The translations under genes were made by a program, and so were the position numbers. Below are positions 1 to 7,712 of a stretch of 14,469 bases of DNA, piece after piece. Below the pieces are notes generated by a model. That model was given only the letters and a program-made list of their open reading frames with translations, was not told the origin of the DNA and did not search any database. The first letter of the stretch is position 1; the number at the start of each line of letters is the position of its first letter. Source of the stretch: an uncultured Acinetobacter sp. (GTDB lineage: Bacteria; Cyanobacteriota; Vampirovibrionia; Gastranaerophilales; Gastranaerophilaceae); assembly GCA_946623365.1 (NCBI GenBank), contig CAMORE010000045.1, positions 1 through 14,469 of the forward strand, written 5' to 3'.

Positions 1-429
1 ACACAAAAGTGTTTGGATGTTGTAAGAAGAGTTGACAAAGAATCTTTGGTATTGGCGGCAGATACTGTAGTCGTTTTACATAATAAGGTATTGGGGAAAC
101 CTCACACAAAGGAAAATGCATACAAAATGCTGAGTGAACTATCGGGAGAAACACACATGGTTGTAACGTCTATTTGTGCAGTTAATACTAAAACAAATCG
201 TGCGGCAACGCTTTCTACAACAAGTTATGTAAAGTTTACAAAATGGACGGAAGATATGATTTATTCATACGTTGATAAATTTACTCCCCTTGATAAGGCA
301 GGAAGTTATGGTATACAAGAACTTCCTCCAAACTATATAGATAAGTTTGAAGGAAGCTTTGAAAATATTGTTGGACTTTCTCCCGAATCCGTAACAGCTG
401 TTTTAAATCAGCTTGAATACTTTAATTAG
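1..429 (+). CDS. maf: Maf family nucleoside triphosphate pyrophosphatase (5' end missing)
   Basis: This is the C-terminal 142 residues of a Maf/YhdE-type protein. The frame is open from base 1, so the true start lies outside the window; the family is usually about 190-200 residues, so roughly 50 are missing, including the N-terminal S-x-S-P-R-R substrate loop. Maf enzymes hydrolyse nucleoside triphosphates, typically dTTP and UTP or modified bases, to monophosphate and pyrophosphate in the cytoplasm, and some affect septum formation. Visible hallmarks are AADTVV with its catalytic Asp (codon at 61-63), the LGKP turn, LSGxxH, and DKAGSYGIQ with the conserved Gln (codon at 316-318), followed by the usual FEGSFENIVGLSPESV stretch near the end. 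The stop overlaps the end of the convergent S1-domain gene by 8 bases. Family assignment is firm; substrate class cannot be settled without the N-terminus. Confidence 0.93.
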   Translation, partial: TQKCLDVVRRVDKESLVLAADTVVVLHNKVLGKPHTKENAYKMLSELSGETHMVVTSICAVNTKTNRAATLSTTSYVKFTKWTEDMIYSYVDKFTPLDKAGSYGIQELPPNYIDKFEGSFENIVGLSPESVTAVLNQLEYFN

Positions 430-1483
430 ATTCTTCTGTCGGCAGTCCAAGAGATATTCTTTTATCTTTAGGATTGAATTTTTCAATTTTTGTATCAATT
501 TTATCGCCGGAAGCCAACATTTTCCCGCTATTATTTTGATACGCAGACACTGCGGATTGAGGGAGTAAAGCTTCGACCCCCGGAAGTACTTCCACAAAAG
601 CTCCGAACGGTTTAACCCTTGTTACTACACCTTCTTTTATGTCACCCTCTTTTAACTCTTCTTCTGCTTTAATCCATGGATCAGGCTCTGTGTTTTTAAG
701 ACTAAGACTTATTCTTTGTTTATCGTAATCAATGTCAATTATTTCAACATTTATTTCTTGTCCGATTTTTAATAAATCTGTCGGGTGTTCAACCCATTTC
801 CAGGATATTTGAGATAACGGAAGTAAACAATCAACTCCGCCAACGTTTACAAATGCACCAAAATCTGTGATTCTTACAACTTCACCTTTTACTACCTGAC
901 CGACTTCAACTTGAGAGAAAACGCTTTTTCTTGTTTCAGCCATATTTGTTTCATAAACTTTTTTATTGGACAGAATAAGATTGTTTTGTGACTTATCCAG
1001 TGTTAAAATTTTAACTTCAATTTTTTCACCCGCAACAGCAGATGTTTCTCTTGCACATAACTGGCCTTGCGGTATAAAGCCCTGAACTCCTGATATATCA
1101 ACAACCAAACCGCCTTTAACAACTTGTGTGACAATTGCGGCAATGGTTTCATCTGCTTCTTTTATTTTTTCAAGTTCTGTCCAAGTATGTGCAGCTGCTA
1201 CTTTCTTATAGGATAATGTAAATTTACCGTTTTCATCTGCATCTTGCGTAATCAAAAATTCATATTCGGTATTTTTTTCTAATACGTCTTCCGCCTTAGC
1301 TTTTCTGTCCGATGATAATTCATATGACGGTACGAAAGCAGTACTTTTTGAGCCAATATCGACAATTGCTCCGTCTGATTCATAGGCACACACTACACCA
1401 TGAACAATATCACCTCTTTTAAATTTGTAATCATACTTTGCTAAAAGAGCTTCAAAATCTTCATTTGAATACTTTTCAACCAT
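422..1483 (-). CDS. rpsA: S1 RNA-binding domain protein, probable 30S ribosomal protein S1
   Basis: The 353-residue protein consists of four S1 (OB-fold) repeats at about residues 21-94, 110-175, 191-263 and 278-346. Repeats 3 and 4 are the most canonical, with GxVxxxxxFGAFV, SWKWVEHPTDLLKIGQ and IDYDKQRISLSLK. S1 binds single-stranded mRNA on the small ribosomal subunit and helps initiation. Four repeats is shorter than the six-repeat E. coli form and nearer to cyanobacterial and Gram-positive types; repeats 1 and 2 diverge most, as in ribosome-anchoring S1 domains. The ATG start follows AAAGGAA at 1494-1500, ten bases upstream. It has its own strong promoter in the gap before the methyltransferase gene, with a leader of about 70 bases. 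Its 3' end overlaps maf tail to tail. A non-ribosomal S1 protein remains possible, hence the moderate certainty on the symbol. Confidence 0.88.
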   Translation of the reverse strand: MVEKYSNEDFEALLAKYDYKFKRGDIVHGVVCAYESDGAIVDIGSKSTAFVPSYELSSDRKAKAEDVLEKNTEYEFLITQDADENGKFTLSYKKVAAAHTWTELEKIKEADETIAAIVTQVVKGGLVVDISGVQGFIPQGQLCARETSAVAGEKIEVKILTLDKSQNNLILSNKKVYETNMAETRKSVFSQVEVGQVVKGEVVRITDFGAFVNVGGVDCLLPLSQISWKWVEHPTDLLKIGQEINVEIIDIDYDKQRISLSLKNTEPDPWIKAEEELKEGDIKEGVVTRVKPFGAFVEVLPGVEALLPQSAVSAYQNNSGKMLASGDKIDTKIEKFNPKDKRISLGLPTEESN

Positions 1484-1511
1484 TCTCGTAAAATTCCTTT
1501 CCGGACTGTGG

Positions 1512-1534
1512 TTATGGATATTTTATTTTCCCAT
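1512..1534 (-). promoter_or_regulatory. Possible small hairpin in the S1 mRNA leader
   Basis: In the predicted leader, GGATAT and ATATCC can pair around an 11-base A-rich loop, upstream of the ribosome site at 1494-1500. S1 genes are often autoregulated through their leaders, so a structure here is plausible, but six AT-rich pairs is weak and may be chance. Confidence 0.25.
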
Positions 1535-1559
1535 ATCCCTACTTAATAAACACGAGTGA

Positions 1560-1588
1560 ATTATAACATATTTGTCAAAAGTGGTCAA
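1560..1588 (-). promoter_or_regulatory. Strong sigma70-type promoter with extended -10, for the S1 gene
   Basis: On the minus strand, TTGACC (1583-1588) is followed after exactly 17 bases by a perfect TATAAT (1560-1565), itself preceded by TG plus one base, giving an extended -10. The predicted start near 1553 leaves a leader of about 70 bases. A second TTGACA (1573-1578) lies inside the spacer, so TTTGAC occurs twice in close tandem and could be an operator or simply fortuitous. Confidence 0.8.
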
Positions 1589-1616
1589 ATACCATATTAA
1601 ATGTGAAGAATTTTAA

Positions 1617-2951
1617 TTAAAATATTTTATAAATCTTACAACCGGTATCAATATTTGGGTTTGATAGTTTTACTTGCTCACTAACCTTTTTTATGCGCTC
1701 AATACCAAGGTCACAAATTGTTTTATATCCATGCTTAAATGCGGTAGAATCTTGTTCAAATTCTTCCGGCTGTTGAACTAAGATATATTTTCTTTGTCCG
1801 TTATCATATGAGTTTAACTCAATAACTGCCTGTGCGGTAGTTGCAGAACCGGAAAAGAAATCCAAAACGGTAAAATCTTTTAAAAACTCTTCTTTTTCAC
1901 TGTCATATATTAGTGACAATAAGTATTTTATTAAAGACACCGCTTTCGGATATGTAAAATACTTATGTCCTAAAAGTTTTGATAATTGTGATGTTGCTAT
2001 TTCGCTTGTCTTAACTTGTTCTCCAAATCTTGAATATGTACAGAATTTATTATTTTTATTTGTAAATATTATTTGTTTTGGTGCATTTTTTGAAAATTTT
2101 CCGGAACCATACACAGCTCTTATTGCAAAATTTTCCGATTTTACAAGAAAAGTTGTTCCGTTATTTATTTCTTCATAAATTTTCCCTTGTGACCATCTGG
2201 ACTTAAACATTATTTTAAGCGGAGTTTGATTAAAACCGTTTGATACTTTTACAGGATTAATGAGTTCATAATCTTCTGAAGTTGTTTTTGTGTATAAACC
2301 GTTTTTTAGATTAAATTTTACGGTTTGCGGAGGAAAAGTAAGCGTTTTAATGTTATTTGAAGCATTATATAGCGGTGCGTCTTCCAGTTCGGTATTTATT
2401 CTTTCAACAAGAAGCTCTTTTAGTTTATTCTTATATAAAGATTTTGCATAACACAATACGTATTCCGCATTTGAATAAGTATTTAATTTGTGCCTCCCAA
2501 AATGTTGAGTTTTTTCATAAATAAACTGTGTTATAAAATTTTCTTTACCAAATATTTCGTCACAAATCAGTTTTAAATTATGAAGTTCTTTATCATCTAT
2601 TGATATAAATATTACCCCGTCTTCTGAAAGTAAAGTTTTAGCGAGGATAAGTCTGGAATAAATCATTGAACACCACATAGAGTCTTCGTAATTATCATTA
2701 TAGGTAAAGTCTTTACCTGTATTATACGGAGGATCTATGTAAATTACACGAATTTTATTTTCATAGTTTGTTTTAAGCAGTTTGAGTGCATCAAGGTTAT
2801 CACCCTCTATATAAATATTGTTGGTTAAATCAGGATTAATACTCTTTGTTTTATCTAAAACTAAAGACTTATTAACCAAAACCGAAGCAAGCTTCTTTGC
2901 TTCCTCTTTACCATGCCAGCACAGTTCTACTTTATTAAAATCTTCTTTCAT
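1617..2951 (-). CDS. Adenine-specific DNA methyltransferase, type III Mod-like, short and orphan
   Basis: The 444-residue protein is a beta-class N6-adenine methyltransferase. The catalytic motif DPPYNTG is at residues 73-79, before the AdoMet-binding motif DFFSGSATT at 364-372, with a variable region between them that should hold target recognition. The start (WHGKEEA, then IYIEGDNLDALKLL), SEDGVIFISIDD and the late KYILVQQPEEF are typical of Mod subunits of type III systems. Mod proteins are usually about 500-650 residues; this one stops just after the position where GFKVFKL normally occurs (here GCKIYKIF), so the C-terminal part is missing. The stretch between the DPPY motif and the WxxMIYSRL helix also looks shortened. 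No Res helicase/nuclease gene is nearby. It starts 14 bases after the activase-like gene, with AAGGA only three bases before ATG, suggesting co-transcription. It may be an active orphan methylase or a decaying remnant; both catalytic motifs are intact. Confidence 0.9.
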   Translation of the reverse strand: MKEDFNKVELCWHGKEEAKKLASVLVNKSLVLDKTKSINPDLTNNIYIEGDNLDALKLLKTNYENKIRVIYIDPPYNTGKDFTYNDNYEDSMWCSMIYSRLILAKTLLSEDGVIFISIDDKELHNLKLICDEIFGKENFITQFIYEKTQHFGRHKLNTYSNAEYVLCYAKSLYKNKLKELLVERINTELEDAPLYNASNNIKTLTFPPQTVKFNLKNGLYTKTTSEDYELINPVKVSNGFNQTPLKIMFKSRWSQGKIYEEINNGTTFLVKSENFAIRAVYGSGKFSKNAPKQIIFTNKNNKFCTYSRFGEQVKTSEIATSQLSKLLGHKYFTYPKAVSLIKYLLSLIYDSEKEEFLKDFTVLDFFSGSATTAQAVIELNSYDNGQRKYILVQQPEEFEQDSTAFKHGYKTICDLGIERIKKVSEQVKLSNPNIDTGCKIYKIF

Positions 2952-2965
2952 TAATCCTTGCGATT

Positions 2966-4105
2966 TTAAACTCTTGTTTTATTTTTACCTTCTTTAGCAC
3001 GTTTTTTTCTGCGCATCAAGTCAACAAATGCTTCAAGACGAGTAATATAACCTGCTCTTCCTGTTTGTTCATCCATAATTAACGGTAATATTGGAATTTC
3101 ATGCTCCATTCTCATTGTAGGAAATATATTTTGTGACATAATTTCCGGCATACAAGTGAACGGAGAAATATGTATGATTCCGTCTTTTCCTTTCTCATCA
3201 GCAAAAACAACATCAGAAACACATTCCAAAGCATCCCCGCCTATATCACGCATTAAATAAGGTTTTGCCATTCTTTCCGCTCTTTGAAGGTGAGTTTCTT
3301 TACTTTGGAATGCTTTTGGAATAATTGCATCTTTCAAAAAGCTTCCGACAGTTAAACTTCTTCTTGTCTGAACTCCCATTCTGCCAAGTTCCCGCTCTAT
3401 ATTTTGATTAGAAAATTCGTCATTAACAAGAAATATTTCTCCTGTTAAATCTACATTTAAAACTTCTCTATTTTCGTCTATTTCTGTTTTCTCAATTTCT
3501 TTTAACGCTAAATTATAAGCTTTTCCGAGTTCATGGGTCGAATCTGCATTATCTATAAGCTTAAGAGCTTTTTTATAATTTTTTTCCGCATCACCCGTCT
3601 TTATCTCTCTTGCTCTGTAGTACGAAAGAGCTTTATCTAAATCATCTATTGCAAAAATTTTACGAATAGTAATATTAATTGCTCTTAAAATTAGTACAGG
3701 GTCATTTTTACCGGAAATTTCTTTTAAAAAACTATACAAGCCTTTTATACCATCATACAAAGAAAGTTCTATATAGTTTGCTTTATACCCTAAATCTTTT
3801 AATGTTGTATAAATATTGTTTCCGTATTCACCCAATCTGCAAATCCCCGGAGAAGTAATCATAGCAACATAATCAGCACCGCCTTCGATTGCTTCTATAA
3901 AATTACCCAAAATAAGTTTGTATGGAAGGCAGATTGCTTCAGGAGAATTTTTTGTTCCGTAGGACAGAGTTTTTTTGCTGGTGTATGGAGGAACATACGG
4001 TTCTACTCCGATTTTTCTGAGTCCTGCTGCCCAAGCAATTGATATTGTTCCCATATGAGGAAATGCTACTTTAATTTTTTTCTTTTTATCACGTTTTATT
4101 GACAT
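2966..4105 (-). CDS. 2-hydroxyacyl-CoA dehydratase/activase-related protein (COG3581-like)
   Basis: The 379-residue protein resembles the family annotated as CoA-substrate-specific activase-related or 2-hydroxyglutaryl-CoA dehydratase-like. Members generally have conserved cysteines that could bind an iron-sulfur cluster and often sit beside an HgdC-type ATPase. Here the opening VAFPHMGTISIAWAAGLRK, the EAICLPYK and SPGICRLGEYG segments, SPFTCMPE, and DEQTGRAGYITRLEAFVDL near the end are family hallmarks. Cysteines at 59, 89, 295 and 318 are in those conserved segments and are likely cluster ligands (inference). No ATPase activase or second dehydratase-like subunit is in the window. The substrate is unknown even for most relatives. 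An ATG two codons upstream lies directly against the GGG of the ribosome site, so the ATG at 4105 with AAAGGGA about eight bases away is preferred. The C-terminus is basic. Confidence 0.78.
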   Translation of the reverse strand: MSIKRDKKKKIKVAFPHMGTISIAWAAGLRKIGVEPYVPPYTSKKTLSYGTKNSPEAICLPYKLILGNFIEAIEGGADYVAMITSPGICRLGEYGNNIYTTLKDLGYKANYIELSLYDGIKGLYSFLKEISGKNDPVLILRAINITIRKIFAIDDLDKALSYYRAREIKTGDAEKNYKKALKLIDNADSTHELGKAYNLALKEIEKTEIDENREVLNVDLTGEIFLVNDEFSNQNIERELGRMGVQTRRSLTVGSFLKDAIIPKAFQSKETHLQRAERMAKPYLMRDIGGDALECVSDVVFADEKGKDGIIHISPFTCMPEIMSQNIFPTMRMEHEIPILPLIMDEQTGRAGYITRLEAFVDLMRRKKRAKEGKNKTRV

Positions 4106-4129
4106 ATATACATCCCTTTATTTGATTAA

Positions 4130-4135
4130 ATTATA
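4130..4135 (-). promoter_or_regulatory. Candidate -10 element for the activase-like/methyltransferase pair
   Basis: A perfect TATAAT preceded by GCGT lies about 25 bases upstream of the activase-like ATG. No good -35 is seen at 16-18 bases. The two genes could instead be read through from the AsmA-like gene, which ends 96 bases upstream with no obvious terminator between. Confidence 0.4.
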
Positions 4136-4200
4136 ACGCAAACAAAATCCAAATATAAAATTATATTAGCTCTTCCGATAAGTGAATTAACAGAGATTTT

Positions 4201-7200
4201 CTATTGTGATGTATCACTTTGCTGATTGTTTGATTCTGCTTGATTAACAGGTGTTGCTGATTCAGGTTCGACTTCAACAGGTTTTGTTTCTGTTTCAACC
4301 GGTTGTATTTTTGTTTCAGGAGCGGTTTCTGTTACTGTATTGTTTTTTTGCTCCTGTTTTTTTGTTGAATCTTTAATGCTGTTCCATAGATTTTTAAAAT
4401 CTTCTTTTGTTGTGTTTATTTGTTCTTTTGCATGGTTAATTTTTTGCTTTTCTGCATCTATTGCGTTATTTATTTGCTCTTTTGTTGTATTAATATCAGT
4501 TTTATATGCTTCTTTTACACTGTTAACAACATCTTTTGCCGTTTGAGTTTTCAGGTTTGATAAATCAGCATTTTTTAACCATTTAAAAGATTTTACAGAA
4601 CTTTTAGAATCAACTCCGCCGTTAAATGTTACTTTAAAATCCTGATAATTTGTACTTTTATTTGTAAGAGCAGGAATTAATTCGGTTTTTTCACCCTGCG
4701 GATTTGAAGTTAATATTTTAAGTACATTTGCTGCTTTATCTCCGATAATATCAGACATATTAAGCGTCCCTAATACTCCCAGTTTAGCTACCATCGGGGC
4801 ATCAAGACGGCCCAGAATACTAACGTTGGTGGTTCCGTTTGTCAGATTATATTTGCCTGTAATATAGTAACATAAACTTGGACCTGCACTTTTAACGGGA
4901 TTTAAGTTTGCCCAGCCGTCAGAAAAAGTCAAAGAACCTTCTAAAGTATCAAATTGAGCGGTTGTTGCAAGTCCTGCGGCGTTTGAAAGTGCATTTACAG
5001 TGTTTTTAAGAAAATAATTTTGTGTAATATTGGCTGCTCCTAAAAAACCTTCAAAACGTCCTATTGTTCCGAATGCACCGTTTTTGATGTTAAAATTCAA
5101 TTTACCCTTCATTGACTTCATCATAGCATTGTATTCAAGTACTCTTAGCGTAAGATTTGTATTAAAGCTTAAAGCTCCGGTTAAGGCATTTTTAATTCCG
5201 GACGCTCCTTCTATTGCAGATTCTGCATCCATCCCTGACCCGTTAAATAATATTTTGGTATTCGCATTTGATAAATTATACACAATATTACCGTTAACTT
5301 TACCGTTAAAAGAATCTCCTTTAAGATTTTTCAGATAAAAATCCATTCCTTTAAGCTCAAAGTCGCTTGTTAAATTTTGGGCTTTTATTCCTCCTGATGA
5401 AAATTCTTTCACATAGCCGCTTCCATGCAGAATTGTTCCGTTAAATTTCAAATCCATATTTGACATTGTTACAGGAATCTCCGGAACGGAAACCATTGGA
5501 ACCGATGCAGTTCCGCTGAGGATAGGATTAACCATATTTCCGGTTATATTTACTTTGCCCCTAAACGAAAGTTTTGATTTATCAAATATAGGAATAATTA
5601 TTTCAGACAAATCAGTCGTTGAATATATAAGGTTTAAGGTCTGTTTTGCAATATTCATATCACCTTTTAGCGTAGATTTAATATCACCAGTTGATGTAAA
5701 ATCAAGTCCGATTTTCTCTGTTAAATAATTTGATATTTTTCCTGATATATTCGTTTTAATTTTTTCAATTGTAACAGGAGTCGGTGTAATTTCTATTAAA
5801 TCAGGCGTAATATTTGCTCTGATTAAAGGAGCACTTGCTGTTAAAACAGGATTTATTAATTTTACGTTATTACTTTTTGCATTTCCGCTGAACGTCGTTC
5901 CGTCAGATGTTATATTAACTTCCGTTGACGGAGCTTTTAGTCTTATATCGGCAGGAATATTTTTCAAATCAATGTTATCAATATTTAGTTTTATAACGGG
6001 ATTAATTTTATCTAATTTTCCTTTTATAACAGCATCCATAGAAATAAGACCCGAATATACAGGGTTTTCTTTCATCAAAGAAGCTTGTCCGAGCGCAACA
6101 AGCAGACCTTTCAAATTTAATTTATCAGCAGAAATATGAATATCGGCAAAAGCATCTTTTGATAATGTGCCATAAACCTTAAGAGGTTGTCCGAAAATAG
6201 AAAAACCTGCATTTTTAATATTTACGTTATTATCTGCCAGAGAAATATCTGCATTTATGTTATCAATTCCTATATTGTAAGCACCGTAATATATTTTAGC
6301 AAAAGGAACTTTTAGAAAACCGCTTGATAAAATTGTTTTCATGTCGGATTTCAAATTAAAATCCGCACTCAATCTTCCGTTTGCCGTTAAAGTTTTTAAA
6401 TCTTGTATATTAAAAATCAGAGCTATTTTCTTTACTATATTTATAACATTTGTTATATCCAAATCCGTTTTTAAATTTAAATTAAGATATGGTTTCTTGC
6501 CGGTTGTAACTTGTCCTCTCAAAGTAGAGATTTCATTTGCGGAAGTATAAATTTTTGAATCCACATCTATTGTATTGCCTTTAAAATTTAAATCTGCATT
6601 TGATTTTGGTAAATCTATTATTGAGACATCTTTTATTATTACCTTGCCGTCTGTTGATTCTTTTGTTGTTTTTAAGTTAATATCTGCACTTGCCGTAATG
6701 TTATATTCATATAATCCGTTTAATATATCTATTATATTTACTTTTACCGGTTCTGTTTGTTCCGGATTCGGTTGAGCATTAAACACAAGATCATTTAATT
6801 CCAAATTCGGCATTATTTTATTTAAGATATTAATATTGTATCTGAATTGCTCTCTATCTTTTAATGTAACAATTCCGGCTCCTTTTATTTTTACACTTTT
6901 ATTAATTATAAAGTCGGTTACATCTGTCTTTTGCCCGTCAATAACATACTTGTCATTCCCTTCGGAAAAAGTAATCTTATATCTTCCGACATGAATATCG
7001 GGAAGATGATTTGATAATTTTAAACCAAACGGCATTCCCATTGGTGCATTGTTGTTTTCTTCTTTTGGAATAGCAGATTTTTCTTGATTTGGTAAGTATT
7101 GTAAAAATTTTAAATCTCCATTTTTATCAAATTTCAAAGTTAAATCTGCATTATCAATTTTTATGACATCTAATCTTATTTTTTTTGCTAAAACAGGAAG

Positions 7201-7494
7201 AAGTGACATTTTTACTTCAAAATTGTCACCAATAAATATGGGCTCTTTTTGAGGAGTATAAAGTTCAAACTTTTTAACACTTAAACCTGCAGTAAGCTTT
7301 GGTGTTGTGACAAACTTTATATCTTCTATTCCTGCACTTAATCCTGTTGCTTTGTTAATTTCTCCGACAATTTGCGGAGTATATTTATTAATGAAAAAAT
7401 TTACACAAAAAGGTAAAATTAAAAATAACAAAAACAACCCTGTAAGAATACTGCCGGATATTATTCCAATTTTAGTTAAAATTTTTATATTCAT
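4201..7494 (-). CDS. AsmA-like/TamB-related envelope protein
   Basis: The 1097-residue protein has a single N-terminal membrane segment at about residues 10-35, followed by a very long series of beta-strand-rich repeats with the alternating D/N-x-L/I pattern of AsmA-family proteins. An AsmA C-terminal-like region lies at about 735-930 (LxFNGSG, FxGxLGAANI, FDTLEGSLTFSDGWANLNP, and a repeated 'ITGKYNLTNGTTNVSILGRLD' type segment). Such proteins are anchored in the inner membrane, span the periplasm and are thought to help move phospholipid to the outer membrane, so the gene points to a diderm cell. Residues 994-1040 form a probable charged coiled coil with repeated KEQIN, and 1050-1097 is a disordered tail rich in Pro, Glu, Thr and Gln, unusual additions for AsmA proteins. 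The ATG follows AAGGGGA with six bases spacing. The gene is divergent from the aminotransferase gene. Family is fairly sure; the cargo is unknown. Confidence 0.85.
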   Translation of the reverse strand: MNIKILTKIGIISGSILTGLFLLFLILPFCVNFFINKYTPQIVGEINKATGLSAGIEDIKFVTTPKLTAGLSVKKFELYTPQKEPIFIGDNFEVKMSLLPVLAKKIRLDVIKIDNADLTLKFDKNGDLKFLQYLPNQEKSAIPKEENNNAPMGMPFGLKLSNHLPDIHVGRYKITFSEGNDKYVIDGQKTDVTDFIINKSVKIKGAGIVTLKDREQFRYNINILNKIMPNLELNDLVFNAQPNPEQTEPVKVNIIDILNGLYEYNITASADINLKTTKESTDGKVIIKDVSIIDLPKSNADLNFKGNTIDVDSKIYTSANEISTLRGQVTTGKKPYLNLNLKTDLDITNVINIVKKIALIFNIQDLKTLTANGRLSADFNLKSDMKTILSSGFLKVPFAKIYYGAYNIGIDNINADISLADNNVNIKNAGFSIFGQPLKVYGTLSKDAFADIHISADKLNLKGLLVALGQASLMKENPVYSGLISMDAVIKGKLDKINPVIKLNIDNIDLKNIPADIRLKAPSTEVNITSDGTTFSGNAKSNNVKLINPVLTASAPLIRANITPDLIEITPTPVTIEKIKTNISGKISNYLTEKIGLDFTSTGDIKSTLKGDMNIAKQTLNLIYSTTDLSEIIIPIFDKSKLSFRGKVNITGNMVNPILSGTASVPMVSVPEIPVTMSNMDLKFNGTILHGSGYVKEFSSGGIKAQNLTSDFELKGMDFYLKNLKGDSFNGKVNGNIVYNLSNANTKILFNGSGMDAESAIEGASGIKNALTGALSFNTNLTLRVLEYNAMMKSMKGKLNFNIKNGAFGTIGRFEGFLGAANITQNYFLKNTVNALSNAAGLATTAQFDTLEGSLTFSDGWANLNPVKSAGPSLCYYITGKYNLTNGTTNVSILGRLDAPMVAKLGVLGTLNMSDIIGDKAANVLKILTSNPQGEKTELIPALTNKSTNYQDFKVTFNGGVDSKSSVKSFKWLKNADLSNLKTQTAKDVVNSVKEAYKTDINTTKEQINNAIDAEKQKINHAKEQINTTKEDFKNLWNSIKDSTKKQEQKNNTVTETAPETKIQPVETETKPVEVEPESATPVNQAESNNQQSDTSQ

Positions 7495-7515
7495 AGAAAA
7501 TCCCCTTATAAGAGA

Positions 7516-7524
7516 ATTTTAACA
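7516..7524 (-). promoter_or_regulatory. Extended -10 promoter for the AsmA-like gene
   Basis: TGTTAAAAT on the minus strand predicts a start near 7509, a leader of about 15 bases that still includes the AAGGGGA ribosome site. There is no good -35, which extended -10 promoters can do without. Confidence 0.5.
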
Positions 7525-7576
7525 TAAACCTCACTGTTTGTTATTCTGCGAATGTATAAATATTGTATAATCATAT

Positions 7577-7598
7577 GTTTTAACGTTTTAACATGTTA
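7577..7598. repeat. Tandem GTTTTAAC repeat joined to a 10-bp palindrome
   Basis: GTTTTAAC occurs twice back to back (7577-7592), and TAACATGTTA (7589-7598) is a perfect palindrome overlapping the second copy. The position between two divergent promoters suggests a repressor or activator site; no regulator gene is adjacent to name it. Confidence 0.5.
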
Positions 7599-7613
7599 TT
7601 TCCCTACATAAAT

Positions 7614-7631
7614 AAATGTTACAAATGTTAA
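7614..7631. repeat. Tandem 9-bp repeat AAATGTTAC / AAATGTTAA
   Basis: Two copies differing in the last base lie about 30 bases upstream of the aminotransferase -10. Both contain ATGTTA, which also occurs at 7593-7598, so the divergent region has three copies of this hexamer in one orientation. This may be a set of binding sites, or AT-rich chance. Confidence 0.4.
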
Positions 7632-7659
7632 TGGTCTGATAATAGACTATTGCTTTTTT

Positions 7660-7668
7660 TGTTATAAT
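7660..7668 (+). promoter_or_regulatory. Extended -10 promoter for the aminotransferase gene
   Basis: TGTTATAAT lies 45 bases before the ATG and predicts a start near 7675 with a leader of about 38 bases. No -35 close to consensus is present at 16-18 bases. Confidence 0.6.
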
Positions 7669-7712
7669 ATGATAATTTTGTATTCGTCAAAAATATTTAA
7701 GGAGTATGCAAA

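Noticed and set aside
1617..4105. Complete restriction-modification or defence island
   Set aside because: Only the methyltransferase is present; the neighbour is an activase-related protein and there is no nuclease, helicase or specificity subunit.
4340..7522. Several plus-strand open frames of 60-100 codons opposite the AsmA-like gene
   Set aside because: They are low-complexity Phe/Leu/Ile-rich mirrors of a long, clearly coding minus-strand gene and have no convincing ribosome sites.
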